From Natrinema limicola JCM 13563 (GTDB lineage: Archaea > Halobacteriota > Halobacteria > Halobacteriales > Natrialbaceae), in contig NZ_AOIT01000017.1 in the NCBI RefSeq assembly GCF_000337475.1, positions 24,913 to 88,912 of the forward strand: a stretch of DNA of 64,000 nucleotides, written 5' to 3'. Below the pieces are notes generated by a model, which worked only from the letters and a program-made list of their open reading frames with translations, was not told the origin of the DNA and did not search any database. Positions within the stretch are counted from its first letter, which is position 1. Each line of letters opens with the position of its first letter. Below, in pieces: positions 35,263 through 44,803 of this stretch. The translations under genes and the position numbers were made by a program.

Positions 35263-36104
35263 TTGTTACTATAGAGCGATGCCGCAGTAACGCTCTCGAG
35301 GAAGTCGGCCGTCACCCGATTGAACGCACGCGGTCGATCCAGATTGACCAGATGTCCCGAATCGGACAGCTCCAGGCGCGTGCCGTCGGCGACTGCCGTG
35401 GCGATCTGTGCGCCCTGTCGCTTGACGAGCGGGACTTCCTGTTCGCCGTGGACGACGAGCGTCGGCGTCTCGAGGCCGGTCAACGCGGGTGGATCGTACT
35501 GGTAGAGTGCCTCGAAGATCTTGCGATACTCCGCCGACGGGATGTCACTGGCGCTGTCGATCGCCTCGGCTCTGATCTCGGGATCGACCGACAGCCACCG
35601 CTGGCCGGTCGTCGCCTGAATCGACGTAAGCATCGACTGGAAGGTCCCTGCCGAGCCCGTCATCGATAGCGACGTCGTCAGCGCCGGCAGCGGCGACCAC
35701 AACGATTTCATCGCCGTCGGGACCTCTATCGGCGGCATCGACCGTACTGCCCCGCCCAAGATCGCGGCCGAAGCGCTGTCTGGATGGCGATCTAAAAACT
35801 CCTGGACGACCATCGACCCGAGCGAGAGCCCACAGAGGATCGGCCGCTCGAGGTCGAGACGCGAGAGCAGCGCCTCGAGATCGTCGGTAAAGAGCTCGAT
35901 CGAGTACTGCTCGGCGTCGGTCGCGCCGGTGTTGCCATGCCCGCGAACGTCGAGCGTGATAGTCCGGTACTCGTCGGCGAAGTGTTCGACCTGTGGCTGC
36001 CAGGCCGTTCCGTCCATCCACCCGCCGTGGACGAACACCAGCGGCTGGCCGTCACCGGTCGTCTCATAGTGGATCGTCCCGTCGTCGAGCTCGAGTGCTG
36101 CCAT
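35259..36104 (-). CDS. Alpha/beta-hydrolase fold protein
   Basis: 281 residues. LVFVHGGWMDGTAWQPQ is the oxyanion HGG segment, LDVRGHGNTG follows, and the nucleophile Ser94 is in CGLSLGSMVV (G-x-S-x-G). His near residue 254 in DSGHLVNLDRP completes the catalytic set; the acid may be in VVHGEQE, where Glu replaces the usual Asp. Related to 3-oxoadipate enol-lactonase/haloperoxidase-type hydrolases. The final residues (TAASLYSNN) look non-native and fall on the boundary with the PQQ remnant, suggesting that a rearrangement changed the C-terminus. Substrate unknown. Confidence 0.85.
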   Translation of the reverse strand: MAALELDDGTIHYETTGDGQPLVFVHGGWMDGTAWQPQVEHFADEYRTITLDVRGHGNTGATDAEQYSIELFTDDLEALLSRLDLERPILCGLSLGSMVVQEFLDRHPDSASAAILGGAVRSMPPIEVPTAMKSLWSPLPALTTSLSMTGSAGTFQSMLTSIQATTGQRWLSVDPEIRAEAIDSASDIPSAEYRKIFEALYQYDPPALTGLETPTLVVHGEQEVPLVKRQGAQIATAVADGTRLELSDSGHLVNLDRPRAFNRVTADFLESVTAASLYSNN

Positions 36105-36204
36105 ACAGTGGTTGATGGCTGCTCGCTCTTAGAACACCGGGTTGCGGTAGCACGGACTGAAAACCGGGCTACGCAAGTATGTTTATACGACCGATCCCCG
36201 CTTA

Positions 36205-36282
36205 TACTGTCGGACAACAGTCAGTGAACGCTCGATCGTGTCTCGAGTTCGATCGATGTGTGAGCCGTGTTGTCCGGCAGTA
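36205..36282. repeat. 78-bp inverted-repeat element A (TACTGYCGGACAACA ends)
   Basis: TACTGTCGGACAACA at 36205-36219 is matched by TGTTGTCCGGCAGTA at 36268-36282 (14 of 15 positions complementary). An inner stem TCGATCG/CGATCGA lies at 36232-36238 and 36250-36256. The right arm ends exactly at the stop codon of the NCS2 permease. Nearly the same arm occurs at 63261 in element B. It could be a miniature inverted-repeat element or a strong terminator hairpin. Confidence 0.6.
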
Positions 36283-37863
36283 TTAGTCATCGGCTTCGGT
36301 CCGAATCCAGCGGTCCCAGACCGAGTCGAATTCGGAGTCGTCTTCGGAGATGCGATCCCACGCCGCGAGACCGCGCTCCTCGCGGGAGCCAGGAACAGTG
36401 TTGTCGAGGACCAGTGCCGCGAGTCCGCCGATAGCCATCCCGGTCGATCCGATGATGTATATCGTGTCGATGACGGCCTGTGCCGCGGCTTCGATCGCGG
36501 TTGCGGCGGCCGTGTTCGCCAAGCCGGTCGCACCGACCATGGCCTCGAGGCCGAGGGCCTCGCGGAACGCGATCGGACTCTCGAAGTTGCCCATGTACGC
36601 CGGGATCGCCAGCCCGACGAAGAGGGCGAAGCCGATAATGAAGGTGTTTCTCGAGGAGTCGAGATCGACGTGACGTAGGTTCGAGATCCCGACGGCGACG
36701 ATCTGGCCGAACATGGCGATAAAGAGCCCGCCGACGATCGGATCGGGGATCGTCGCGATCAATTGTCCGAAGTAGCCGATGAAGCCGACGAACAGCATGA
36801 CGACGGCTCCGATCTGGACGACGTACCGAGAGGCGACGCCGGTCAGGCCGATCGCGCCGATGTTCTCGGAGTAGGAGGTCGAGCCAGCGGTCCCCATCAT
36901 ACCTGAGAAAATGTTCATCAGCCCTTCCATTCCGATGCCGTGGTTGATCCGCTTCTCGCTTGGCGCGCCCGCCCCCGAGATGTTCGCCACCGCGTAGTAG
37001 TCGCCGATGCTCTCGACGATCGATGCCAACACGCCGGCGAACATCCCGATGACGAACGCGGTCGTGATCTGTGGGGTCCCCCACTGGAAGGGATAGATCG
37101 GCAGCAGCGGCCGGGTGGCCGCGACCGCGCCAAGATCGACGTAGCCCGGGTGCCCGTCACCGATCACACCTCCCACCGAGAGGGACGCCGCGGCGACCCA
37201 GGCGATGACCAGCGCGAGAATCACCGGATAGAGCCGGAACGCTTTGTGCTTGACATCGAGGTACTGCGAGAACAGCAGGATAAGTCCGAGGGTCAGTCCG
37301 AGCAAGAGCCAACTCTGTTCGTCCGTCGTGATCTGGGAGGCATTGAACAGCGAGAGCCCGATCAGCGCGATCGTCGGCGCGATGACCACCGGCGAGAGGA
37401 ACCGGCGGAGTTTCCCGACCAGTCCGAAGTACCCCATCGCGACCTCGACGATCGCAGCGACGATGATCGCCCCCTGTAACTGCAACAGCGCAGCCTCCCA
37501 GCTTGGCTGGCCCGAAACACCGCCGGCGGTGACGACGCCGACGATAGCCAGCGCCGGTGCGAGCATCGAGAACGGCGCGCCCTGCACGATCGGATACCGG
37601 TTGCCGAACGTCGTCTGGGCGAGCGTCGCGATTCCAGAGACGACGAAGAAGGTCCCGATGAACCGCGCGGTAACTTCGGGATGCTCCGCCATTCCCATCG
37701 CGTTGGCCAGAATCAGCGGCACGGCGATGTTCGCACCAACCATCGTCAGATAGTGCTGGACCCCGAGCACCATCGATTCACCCAGCGGTGGCTGGTCGTC
37801 GATTCCGTATTCGATCGCATCACCGACGGACTCGTCGGCGGCTTGCTCATCCCCCGTCATCAA
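36283..37863 (-). CDS. NCS2-family nucleobase (uracil/xanthine) permease
   Basis: 526 residues, about 14 helices. Imports purines or pyrimidines with a cation. Family marks are VQHYLTMVGANIAVPLIL (TM1), IVQGAPFSMLAPALAI (TM3), ASIVESIGDYYAVA (TM8 glutamate that contacts the base) and TAGSTSYSENIGAIGLTGVASR (TM10 region). Uracil versus xanthine specificity cannot be resolved. Two start Met codons lie in tandem. The gene ends at element A and is otherwise isolated. Confidence 0.92.
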   Translation of the reverse strand: MMTGDEQAADESVGDAIEYGIDDQPPLGESMVLGVQHYLTMVGANIAVPLILANAMGMAEHPEVTARFIGTFFVVSGIATLAQTTFGNRYPIVQGAPFSMLAPALAIVGVVTAGGVSGQPSWEAALLQLQGAIIVAAIVEVAMGYFGLVGKLRRFLSPVVIAPTIALIGLSLFNASQITTDEQSWLLLGLTLGLILLFSQYLDVKHKAFRLYPVILALVIAWVAAASLSVGGVIGDGHPGYVDLGAVAATRPLLPIYPFQWGTPQITTAFVIGMFAGVLASIVESIGDYYAVANISGAGAPSEKRINHGIGMEGLMNIFSGMMGTAGSTSYSENIGAIGLTGVASRYVVQIGAVVMLFVGFIGYFGQLIATIPDPIVGGLFIAMFGQIVAVGISNLRHVDLDSSRNTFIIGFALFVGLAIPAYMGNFESPIAFREALGLEAMVGATGLANTAAATAIEAAAQAVIDTIYIIGSTGMAIGGLAALVLDNTVPGSREERGLAAWDRISEDDSEFDSVWDRWIRTEADD

Positions 37864-37940
37864 TTTCCGTCGGATAACAGCCGAGGGAGTTCAAAGGGGT
37901 GTTGATCCGTCCGCCTTTCGTTTCGGGCAGTTGTCCTGTC

Positions 37941-40136
37941 TTATGAGCGCTGGCTCTCGTCGGCCGCTCGTTCGGCGGCAGCCCGAACCCGGTCGACCGA
38001 CAGCCTCGAGAGATCGACTACTTCCCCCTCGGTCTCGCTCGCGACGAGGTCCGAGAGCCCGGCACGGGAGTCGTCGCCGGCGTCGACGACGACCACCCGC
38101 GTATCGTCAGCCGCGAGCGCACGGGCTGCCTTGCGAGTCGCCGCTGTCGGGCTCCCGTCGGCGACGTTCGCCCGGCCGTCAGTGACGAGAACCACGACCG
38201 CAGCGTCGGTGTCGGCCCGCTCGAGGACTTGTCTCGAGGTCTCCAGACCCGCCGGCAGGGGCGTTCGATCGCCCGAGGGGAGGTCCTTGAGGTGGCGGGC
38301 AGCCAGCGAGACGCTGTCGGTCGGTGGGAGCAGGACGTCGGCGCCCTCGCCGGCGAAGGCGACGAACGCGACCTGATCGCGGTGTTCGTAGCTGTCACGC
38401 AGGAGCTCGAGGACGACGCCCTTGGCGGTCCGCATCGCCGGGCGCATCGAGGCGCTGGCGTCGACGGCGAAGACGATGGTCACCGATGTCTCGCCGGCTC
38501 GAACCGACTGTCGAAGGTCCTGTTTTTCGACGCGTGACTCCCCGCGGGCCGCTGCCGACCGGACCGACGCCGCCGCATCGATCGATCCCTCGCCCGAGGC
38601 GGGCTCGGTGCGGACGCGCGCACCACGGTTGTCCGTGCTCGGTGCCGTACTCGCCCGTGATCCCGTTGCAGTCGGGCCCTCGCTGCCCTCGACGGTCGAC
38701 GCCTCGAGGTCCGGTGCTGCCGCCTCGCCGATCTCGGCGCGTTGCTGGCCGGGGACGAGCGGCTGGGCGGTTTCGTCCTCGCCGTCCCCGTCGTCGGACG
38801 AGTCGTCTGATTCGGACTCGGAATCGCGCTCGCTCGAGTCGTCCGAACTCCCGTCGCCGGTGTCCGCAGGCGATTGGTTTGCCGGGGCCGGTTGTTCGCC
38901 GTTCTCCGGTTGCCGTTCAGGGCCGTCGTCGCTATCCTTGCCATCGCTGCCATCGCTCGCGTCGTCGCCGTCGCTGCCGTCGCCTGAACCCTCGCTATCG
39001 CCGCCCTCGTCTCCATCCCCCGGTTCGGGTTCCGGATCGGCCTCGTCGCCGTCGTCCGCGTCACCCTCATCGTCGTCGTCTTCTCCGTCGGTGTCGTCGG
39101 GTGAGTCCTCGTCGAACCGGTCCTCGAGTAGCTCGTCAAGGTCCGGTTCGTCTTCGAAGGGGGTGCTCCGGAGCCGGTGGGGGAGCGTGTACGTCGCGGC
39201 CTCGTGGACGTCCGACTCGATGACCGTCTCGCGACCCTCGAGTGCGGCCAGCGTCATGGCGGTGCGGGCCGTCGCGACGTCGCCGCGGTGGCCGTCGACG
39301 CCAGCTGCGAGACAGAGGTCGGCGATTTCGGCTTTGAACTCGGCGGGAAGGTCGACGTTCGAGAGCCGCTCGCGAGCCGCGGCCAACTCCTCGCGCAAGG
39401 TGTCGACCTCGTCGGCGTACGCCGTTGCGGGGTCTGGATCACTCTCGGCATCGAGTGCTCGGTCGATGATCTCGACGCGGTCGTCGATCTCGCGACAGCC
39501 CTCGACGGTGGCTTGGAGCGCGAAGCGATCCCGTAGCTGGGGCCGGAGGTCGCCCTCTTCGGGGTTCATCGTCCCGATCAGGGTGAAGTCAGCCGGATGG
39601 GAGACGCTAATCCCGTCGCGTTCGACGGTGTTGACGCCGCTTGCGGCCGCATCGAGAATGACGTCGACGAGGTGGTCGTCCAGCAGGTTGACCTCGTCGA
39701 CGTAGAGGATGCCGCGGTTGGCGCGGGCAAGCAGGCCGGGATCGAAGTCGGCCTCGCCGGCCAGCGCATCTTCGACCGAGAGGGTGCCGACGACCCGGTC
39801 CCGTGTTGCACCTAACGGCAGAGTCACGAGCGGCACGGGCCGCGTCTCGACCGGGAGGTCTGCGGGGTCGCGTTCGCGGCAGTCGTCACACTGCTGGCTC
39901 GAGTCGTCGGGCGAACAGCCATATGGACAGTCGGCGACGGCCCGCTGCTCGGGCAGGAGATCGACGAGCGCCCGTACCGCGGTGGATTTTGCGGTTCCTT
40001 TTTCCCCGGTTATCAGGGCCCCGTCGAGACCGTCGTTGGCCGCGACGGCGAGCAACACCCGTTTCAGCTCCTCCTGTCCGACGATCGCCGGAAAGGGGAG
40101 TGACGATAGCTTTTTGCCCCCGGCGTTTGCAACCAT
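37941..40136 (-). CDS. chlID: BchI/BchD-type chelatase AAA-VWA fusion, probably for cobaltochelatase
   Basis: 731 residues. The N-terminal AAA+ module has Walker A GEKGTAKST (44-52) and Walker B ILYVDEVNLL (143-152). A four-Cys insert (Cys70, Cys74, Cys83, Cys86) probably binds zinc. A linker of Asp/Ser/Glu/Gly of about 150 residues (325-475) follows, and then a VWA domain with MIDAS VFAVDASASM near 565 and TPLPAGLETS. This is a fusion of ChlI and ChlD types. With cobN divergent next door and cbiC/cbiE following, cobalt insertion into the corrin ring is the likely job, as the ATPase part of the chelatase. Magnesium chelation is unlikely without bacteriochlorophyll genes. Confidence 0.9.
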   Translation of the reverse strand: MVANAGGKKLSSLPFPAIVGQEELKRVLLAVAANDGLDGALITGEKGTAKSTAVRALVDLLPEQRAVADCPYGCSPDDSSQQCDDCRERDPADLPVETRPVPLVTLPLGATRDRVVGTLSVEDALAGEADFDPGLLARANRGILYVDEVNLLDDHLVDVILDAAASGVNTVERDGISVSHPADFTLIGTMNPEEGDLRPQLRDRFALQATVEGCREIDDRVEIIDRALDAESDPDPATAYADEVDTLREELAAARERLSNVDLPAEFKAEIADLCLAAGVDGHRGDVATARTAMTLAALEGRETVIESDVHEAATYTLPHRLRSTPFEDEPDLDELLEDRFDEDSPDDTDGEDDDDEGDADDGDEADPEPEPGDGDEGGDSEGSGDGSDGDDASDGSDGKDSDDGPERQPENGEQPAPANQSPADTGDGSSDDSSERDSESESDDSSDDGDGEDETAQPLVPGQQRAEIGEAAAPDLEASTVEGSEGPTATGSRASTAPSTDNRGARVRTEPASGEGSIDAAASVRSAAARGESRVEKQDLRQSVRAGETSVTIVFAVDASASMRPAMRTAKGVVLELLRDSYEHRDQVAFVAFAGEGADVLLPPTDSVSLAARHLKDLPSGDRTPLPAGLETSRQVLERADTDAAVVVLVTDGRANVADGSPTAATRKAARALAADDTRVVVVDAGDDSRAGLSDLVASETEGEVVDLSRLSVDRVRAAAERAADESQRS

Positions 40137-40141
40137 ACTTG

Positions 40142-40165
40142 CGCTAATACAACAGAGGTTTAAAA
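40142..40165. promoter_or_regulatory. Shared 34-bp divergent promoter of chlID and cobN
   Basis: The start codons of chlID (40136, minus) and cobN (40171, plus) are only 34 bp apart. TTTAAAA at 40159-40165 is centred 26 bp upstream of chlID on its strand. CTAATAC at 40144-40150 is about 24-26 bp upstream of cobN. Two leaderless promoters would therefore overlap, each TATA element lying near the other gene's transcription start. Confidence 0.5.
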
Positions 40166-40170
40166 GTACG

Positions 40171-43100
40171 ATGACACGGATCGGGATCTATACTGCGACG
40201 GAAAACGAACTCGGCTCGATCGGCCAGGCCGCCGAGCGCCTCGAGGGGATCGAGCTGGTCGTCCGCTCTGAGAGCGACCTCGACGAGGAAGCCGACGTCG
40301 AGGAGTTCGTCGAGGAATTGCGCGACGCCGCGGCAGCGATCTTCTGGCTGCACGGGGCCGAAGACAGCATGCCGGGGTACGACTACGCGACGGGCGCGCT
40401 TGAGGACGCGGGCGTCCCGCTGATCGTCAAGGCGACCGGTGACGCCTACGCCGTCGAGGACACGACGGTCGCTACTGAACACCGCGAGCTGGCCTACGAC
40501 TACCTCGAGAAGGGCGGCACGATCAACGTCGCGAACCTGTGTCGGTTCCTCGCCGCCGAGTACGAGGGTCGGGATATCGACTACGACGAGCCCGCCGAAC
40601 TCCCGACGGAGGGCGTCTACCACCCCGATCATCCGGGGATCGAGTACGAGGAGCTGCTCGCGACCCACGACCCGGACAAGCCGACGGTCGCGGTCTGGTT
40701 CTACGAGTCCCACTGGACCCACGAGAACACCCGCTATGTCGACGCGCAGGTCCGCGCGCTCGAGGAACAGGGAGCCAACGCCTTGCCGATCTTCTGCAAC
40801 CCTGCAACGGACACGGACGAACAGGAAGACGCCGAGTGGGTGACCGACAACTGGCTGCTAGACGATGCGGGTCAGCCGGTCGTCGACGCCGTGCTCTCCT
40901 CCTTTATGTTCTCGCTGTCGATGGACGAGCGCGGCCGCAGTGCCGATGACGAAGGCAGTTCTGCGGAGGACGTCTTCCTCGACCGACTCGGTGTCCCAGT
41001 TCTGCAGACGGTCACCACGATGCGTTCCCGGTCGCGCTACGAATCCAGCGACACGGGCGTGATGGGCTTCGAACTTGCCCTCTCGGTCGCGCTGCCGGAG
41101 TTCGACGGGAACGTGATTACGCACCCGATTTCTGGCAAGGAGCGCACCGACGACGAGGCCGGTATCGGCTCCGCGCCGAAACACCACTTCCCGATCGAGG
41201 ATCGGATCGACCACGCGACGCGGCTTGCGGTCAACTGGGCCAAACTGCGCCACACACCAAACGAGAACAAGCAGGTCGCCGTTGTCCTGCACAACTACCC
41301 GCCGAGCGACGACGGGATCGGGACCGCGTTCGGCCTCGACTCGCCGGAGTCGACCGTGAATCTGCTCGAGGAACTCGAGGCTCGCGGCTACGATTTAGGC
41401 GACGACATGCCCGAGGACGGGCAGACGCTCGTTGAAAAACTGACCGCACAGCTCACGCTCGAGGATCGCTGGGTCGCGCCGGAAGACGTCCGGGACCTCT
41501 CGGTCGACGTGGTCTCGCCGGACACCTACGCGGACTGGTTCAGCAACGCTGACGAGCGCTTCCAGGAGAACGTTATCGAGGAGTGGGGCGAGGTCCCCGA
41601 CCGCCCGTTCGCGATTCCGGGCGTCGAGTTCGGCAACGTGCTCGTCACCGTCCAGCCCCCGCGCGGGTTCGGGATGGACCCCTCGAAGGTCTACCACGAT
41701 TCGGACCTGCAGCCGCCACACGATTACTACGCCTTCTACGGCTGGCTCCGGAACACGTTCGAGGCCGACGGCGTCGTGCATCTCGGAACCCACGGCAGCC
41801 TCGAGTGGCTCCCCGGCAAAACGGTCGGCCTGAACGGCGCGAGCGCGCCGGACCAGCTGATCGACGACATCCCGAACGTCTACCCCTACATCGTGAACAA
41901 TCCCGGCGAGGGGACGCAGGCCAAACGGCGCTCCTACGCCGCCATCGTCGACTACCTCACGCCGGTCATGCGATCGGCAGGCACCTACGACGAACTCTCG
42001 GAACTCGAGGAACTCGCCAACCAGTACCGCGAGGCAGGAATGGAAGACGCCCGCGCCGACGACGGTGAGCACCTCGAGACGCTGATCCGGGAGAAAGTCG
42101 AGGAGCTCGACCTTGCGGTCGAATTAGGTATTACGGGCACGATCGACGAGAAGGCCGATGTCCGCGGACCCGACGAAGCCGGCTCGACGCTCGCAGAAGG
42201 CGAGGTCGAGGGTGACGATCTCGCGATCGACGAACTCGTCGAACGCGTCCACGAGTACCTCACCGACGTCAAGACGACCCAGATCCGGCTGGGGCTGCAC
42301 ACGATGTCCGAGCCACCGGAAGGTGAGCGCCTTGTGGAGTATCTCGTCGCACTCACGCGTCTCGAGAATCCCGGCTCGCCGAGCCTGCGCGAGAGCGTGG
42401 CCGGCACGCTCGGTGTCGACTACGAGAAAATGCTCGACTCGCCCGGCGAGTACGACGAGGCCCTCGGCATGACCTACGCCGAGGCCGCCGACATTGTCTA
42501 CGAAACGAGCGTCGACCTGCTCGAGACGCTGGCCGACCACGACTTCGACGTCCCCGTGTCCGAACTCGAGGGCGGCCCGGACGACGAAGTCAACATCAAT
42601 CTCATGATCGTCGACCTCGAGACGATCGGCGACGCGAAGGCCAAACCGGGTGCCCACGACGATCTGCGCGAAGTGCTGGCGTACGTCTGCGAGGAGGCTC
42701 AGCCGCGCGTGCAGGGTGCCGAAGACGAGATTCCCCGCACCGCGGATGCCCTCTCAGGCGAGTACGTGCCGCCGGGCGGCTCGGGCGCACCCACCCGCGG
42801 CGGCGTCGACCTGCTGCCCACGGCCCGGAATTTCTACACGCTCGACCCGCGCAAGGTGCCAGCGAAGGCCGCCTGGCAGGTCGGGAAGGAAGTGGCGGAG
42901 GGGGTCCTCGAGCGTCACCACGACGAAAACGGCGAGTACCCCGAGGAGATCGGCGTCGTGGCATGGGGGACTCCCACCGTGCGCACGCGTGGCGAGACGA
43001 TCGCCCAGGTGCTCGCGATGATGGGCGTCGAACCGCAGTGGACCGACGCCGGTCGCATCGACGACGTCGAGCCGATCCCGCTCGAGGACCTCGACCGGCC

Positions 43101-44061
43101 CCGAATCGACGTGACGACGCGCGTCTCCGGGCTGTTCCGCGACGCGTTCCCCGCGGCGGCGGGCGTCATCCACGACGCCGTGGACGCGGTCATCGACCTC
43201 GACGAGCCCCACGAGATGAACTACGTGAAGAAACACGTCGAGGAAGAGCAAGCCGAACTCGAAGACGAGGAAGGCCTCGACGAGAAGGAGGCCCGAAAAG
43301 CGGCGAAACACCGCGTCTTCACGACCACGCCCGGCGGCTACGGTGCCGGAACGAACAAGGCCGTCGACGAGGGCAACTGGGACGACCGCAGCGACCTCGC
43401 TTCCGTCTACGTCCAGTGGGGCGGCTACGCCATGGGCTCTCGCGGCCGCGTCTCGGACGCTCACGACGCCTTCGAGCGCCGACTCTCGAACGTCGACGCG
43501 ACGGTCAAACTCGAGGACACGATGGAACAGGACGAGTTCGACTCCTCGGACTGGTACGCCTTCCACGGCGGCTTCATTTCCGCCGTCTCCGAAATCTCGG
43601 GCGAGGAACCGGCTTCCTACGTCGGGGACTCCTCCGACCCGGACAACGTCGACGTCTACACGAACGAGGAGAAGGTCCGCAAGGCCATGCGCTCGCGCGT
43701 GCTCAACCCTGATTGGCTCGAGTCCATGGAGGAACACGGCTACAAGGGCGCGGGCGACCTCTCGACGACGGTCGACGTGACGCTTGGCTGGGACGCCACC
43801 ACCGGTGTCGTCTCGGACACCCTCTGGGAGGAGGTCGCCGAGAAGTTCGCCTTCGACGAGGACCGCCAAGAGTGGATGCGCGACGTGAACCCGTGGGCGC
43901 TCGAGTCGATCACGGACACCTTGCTCGAGGCGATCGAGCGCGACCTCTGGGACGCCGACGACGAGACGATCGATCGACTGCGCGATCTCAATCTCGAGGT
44001 CGAAGGCGATCTCGAGGCACAGACGACCAACGAAGCCGTGGGGGTGGCAAACGATGACTGA
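40171..44061 (+). CDS. cobN: Cobaltochelatase large subunit CobN
   Basis: 1296 residues from the ATG at 40171. The open frame extends upstream to 39709, but that part is antisense to chlID and not CobN-like. CobN binds the corrin/hydrogenobyrinate and inserts cobalt with an AAA-VWA partner. Marks include VQPPRGFGMDPSKVYHDSDL and PPHDYYAFYGWL, HLGTHGSLEWLPGKTVGLN, PYIVNNPGEGTQAKRRSYA, TTTPGGYGAGTNKAVDEG and VYVQWGGYAMGSRGR. All usual CobN/BchH blocks appear intact and full length. It overlaps cbiC by 8 bp, starting a cobalamin operon. Confidence 0.95.
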   Translation: MTRIGIYTATENELGSIGQAAERLEGIELVVRSESDLDEEADVEEFVEELRDAAAAIFWLHGAEDSMPGYDYATGALEDAGVPLIVKATGDAYAVEDTTVATEHRELAYDYLEKGGTINVANLCRFLAAEYEGRDIDYDEPAELPTEGVYHPDHPGIEYEELLATHDPDKPTVAVWFYESHWTHENTRYVDAQVRALEEQGANALPIFCNPATDTDEQEDAEWVTDNWLLDDAGQPVVDAVLSSFMFSLSMDERGRSADDEGSSAEDVFLDRLGVPVLQTVTTMRSRSRYESSDTGVMGFELALSVALPEFDGNVITHPISGKERTDDEAGIGSAPKHHFPIEDRIDHATRLAVNWAKLRHTPNENKQVAVVLHNYPPSDDGIGTAFGLDSPESTVNLLEELEARGYDLGDDMPEDGQTLVEKLTAQLTLEDRWVAPEDVRDLSVDVVSPDTYADWFSNADERFQENVIEEWGEVPDRPFAIPGVEFGNVLVTVQPPRGFGMDPSKVYHDSDLQPPHDYYAFYGWLRNTFEADGVVHLGTHGSLEWLPGKTVGLNGASAPDQLIDDIPNVYPYIVNNPGEGTQAKRRSYAAIVDYLTPVMRSAGTYDELSELEELANQYREAGMEDARADDGEHLETLIREKVEELDLAVELGITGTIDEKADVRGPDEAGSTLAEGEVEGDDLAIDELVERVHEYLTDVKTTQIRLGLHTMSEPPEGERLVEYLVALTRLENPGSPSLRESVAGTLGVDYEKMLDSPGEYDEALGMTYAEAADIVYETSVDLLETLADHDFDVPVSELEGGPDDEVNINLMIVDLETIGDAKAKPGAHDDLREVLAYVCEEAQPRVQGAEDEIPRTADALSGEYVPPGGSGAPTRGGVDLLPTARNFYTLDPRKVPAKAAWQVGKEVAEGVLERHHDENGEYPEEIGVVAWGTPTVRTRGETIAQVLAMMGVEPQWTDAGRIDDVEPIPLEDLDRPRIDVTTRVSGLFRDAFPAAAGVIHDAVDAVIDLDEPHEMNYVKKHVEEEQAELEDEEGLDEKEARKAAKHRVFTTTPGGYGAGTNKAVDEGNWDDRSDLASVYVQWGGYAMGSRGRVSDAHDAFERRLSNVDATVKLEDTMEQDEFDSSDWYAFHGGFISAVSEISGEEPASYVGDSSDPDNVDVYTNEEKVRKAMRSRVLNPDWLESMEEHGYKGAGDLSTTVDVTLGWDATTGVVSDTLWEEVAEKFAFDEDRQEWMRDVNPWALESITDTLLEAIERDLWDADDETIDRLRDLNLEVEGDLEAQTTNEAVGVANDD

Positions 44062-44803
44062 CGGCCAACAAGAATTCGAGAAGGAGTACGCGGATCTGGG
44101 CGCAACGACGCAGAACGCGATGGACATCGCGGAGACGAGCATGGACATCGTTCGGCAGTTCGTGCCGGACGAGACGCTGGCCGACCGAATTCGACAGAAG
44201 TCGGTCCACTCGATGGGCGATATCGAGTTCCAGCATCTGATCGAGTTCACCGGGGGCGACGACCTCGGCGACGACGAAGACGCGCCAGTCCGTGCCGGTG
44301 CGCAGGCAGTGCTCGAGGAGGCGACCATCGTCACCGACATCACGATGTCGAAAGCCGGGATCACCGGCCGCGGCCACAACTGCGAGAAGCGCAAGGCGAT
44401 CGGTAACGGGGCCGAACTCGCGAAGGAGACGGGAATGACTCGAACCGCGGCCTCGGTGCTCGAACTCGACAAACAGGGCGTCTACGACGGCGCGATCGCG
44501 ACGATCGGTAACGCGCCGACGGCCGCGTTCGCGCTGGCCGACTGCATCGAAAACGGCACTCGACCGGCCGCCATCGTCGCGACGCCGGTCGGCTTCGTCA
44601 AGGCAGAAGAGAGCCGCCAGCGCATCCGCGAGGTCAGCGAAGAATACGACGTGCCGGCGATCACGAACGTCGGCCGCCGCGGCGGCAGCGGCCTCGCCGC
44701 CGCGCTGACGAACGAACTGATCCACGTCGCCAAAGACGTGCGAACGGACGACCTCGAGTTGAACCTGACGGCTGCCCAACGGGTATCGCAGGAGGACGAA
44801 TGA
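44054..44803 (+). CDS. cbiC: Precorrin-8X / cobalt-precorrin-8 methylmutase
   Basis: 249 residues. CbiC moves the methyl group from C-11 to C-12, giving hydrogenobyrinic or cobyrinic acid. RIRQKSVHSMGDIEFQHLIEF carries the family block around the active-site region (usually xRxIHxxGD), and TDITMSKAGITGRGHNC and ATIGNAPTAAFALAD (GNAPTAL block) are present. PAAIVATPVGFVKAEESR and the C-terminal GRRGGSGLAAALTNEL are also conserved. It overlaps cobN by 8 bp and the next gene by 4 bp, so the three are cotranslated. Confidence 0.95.
   Translation: MTDGQQEFEKEYADLGATTQNAMDIAETSMDIVRQFVPDETLADRIRQKSVHSMGDIEFQHLIEFTGGDDLGDDEDAPVRAGAQAVLEEATIVTDITMSKAGITGRGHNCEKRKAIGNGAELAKETGMTRTAASVLELDKQGVYDGAIATIGNAPTAAFALADCIENGTRPAAIVATPVGFVKAEESRQRIREVSEEYDVPAITNVGRRGGSGLAAALTNELIHVAKDVRTDDLELNLTAAQRVSQEDE

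Noticed and set aside
39709-40170. N-terminal extension of CobN
   Set aside because: This part is antisense to chlID, lacks CobN similarity, and the ATG at 40171 precedes the typical start MTRIGIYTATENE.
42754-44472. 572-codon open frame on the minus strand
   Set aside because: Antisense to cobN/cbiC, both firmly identified.
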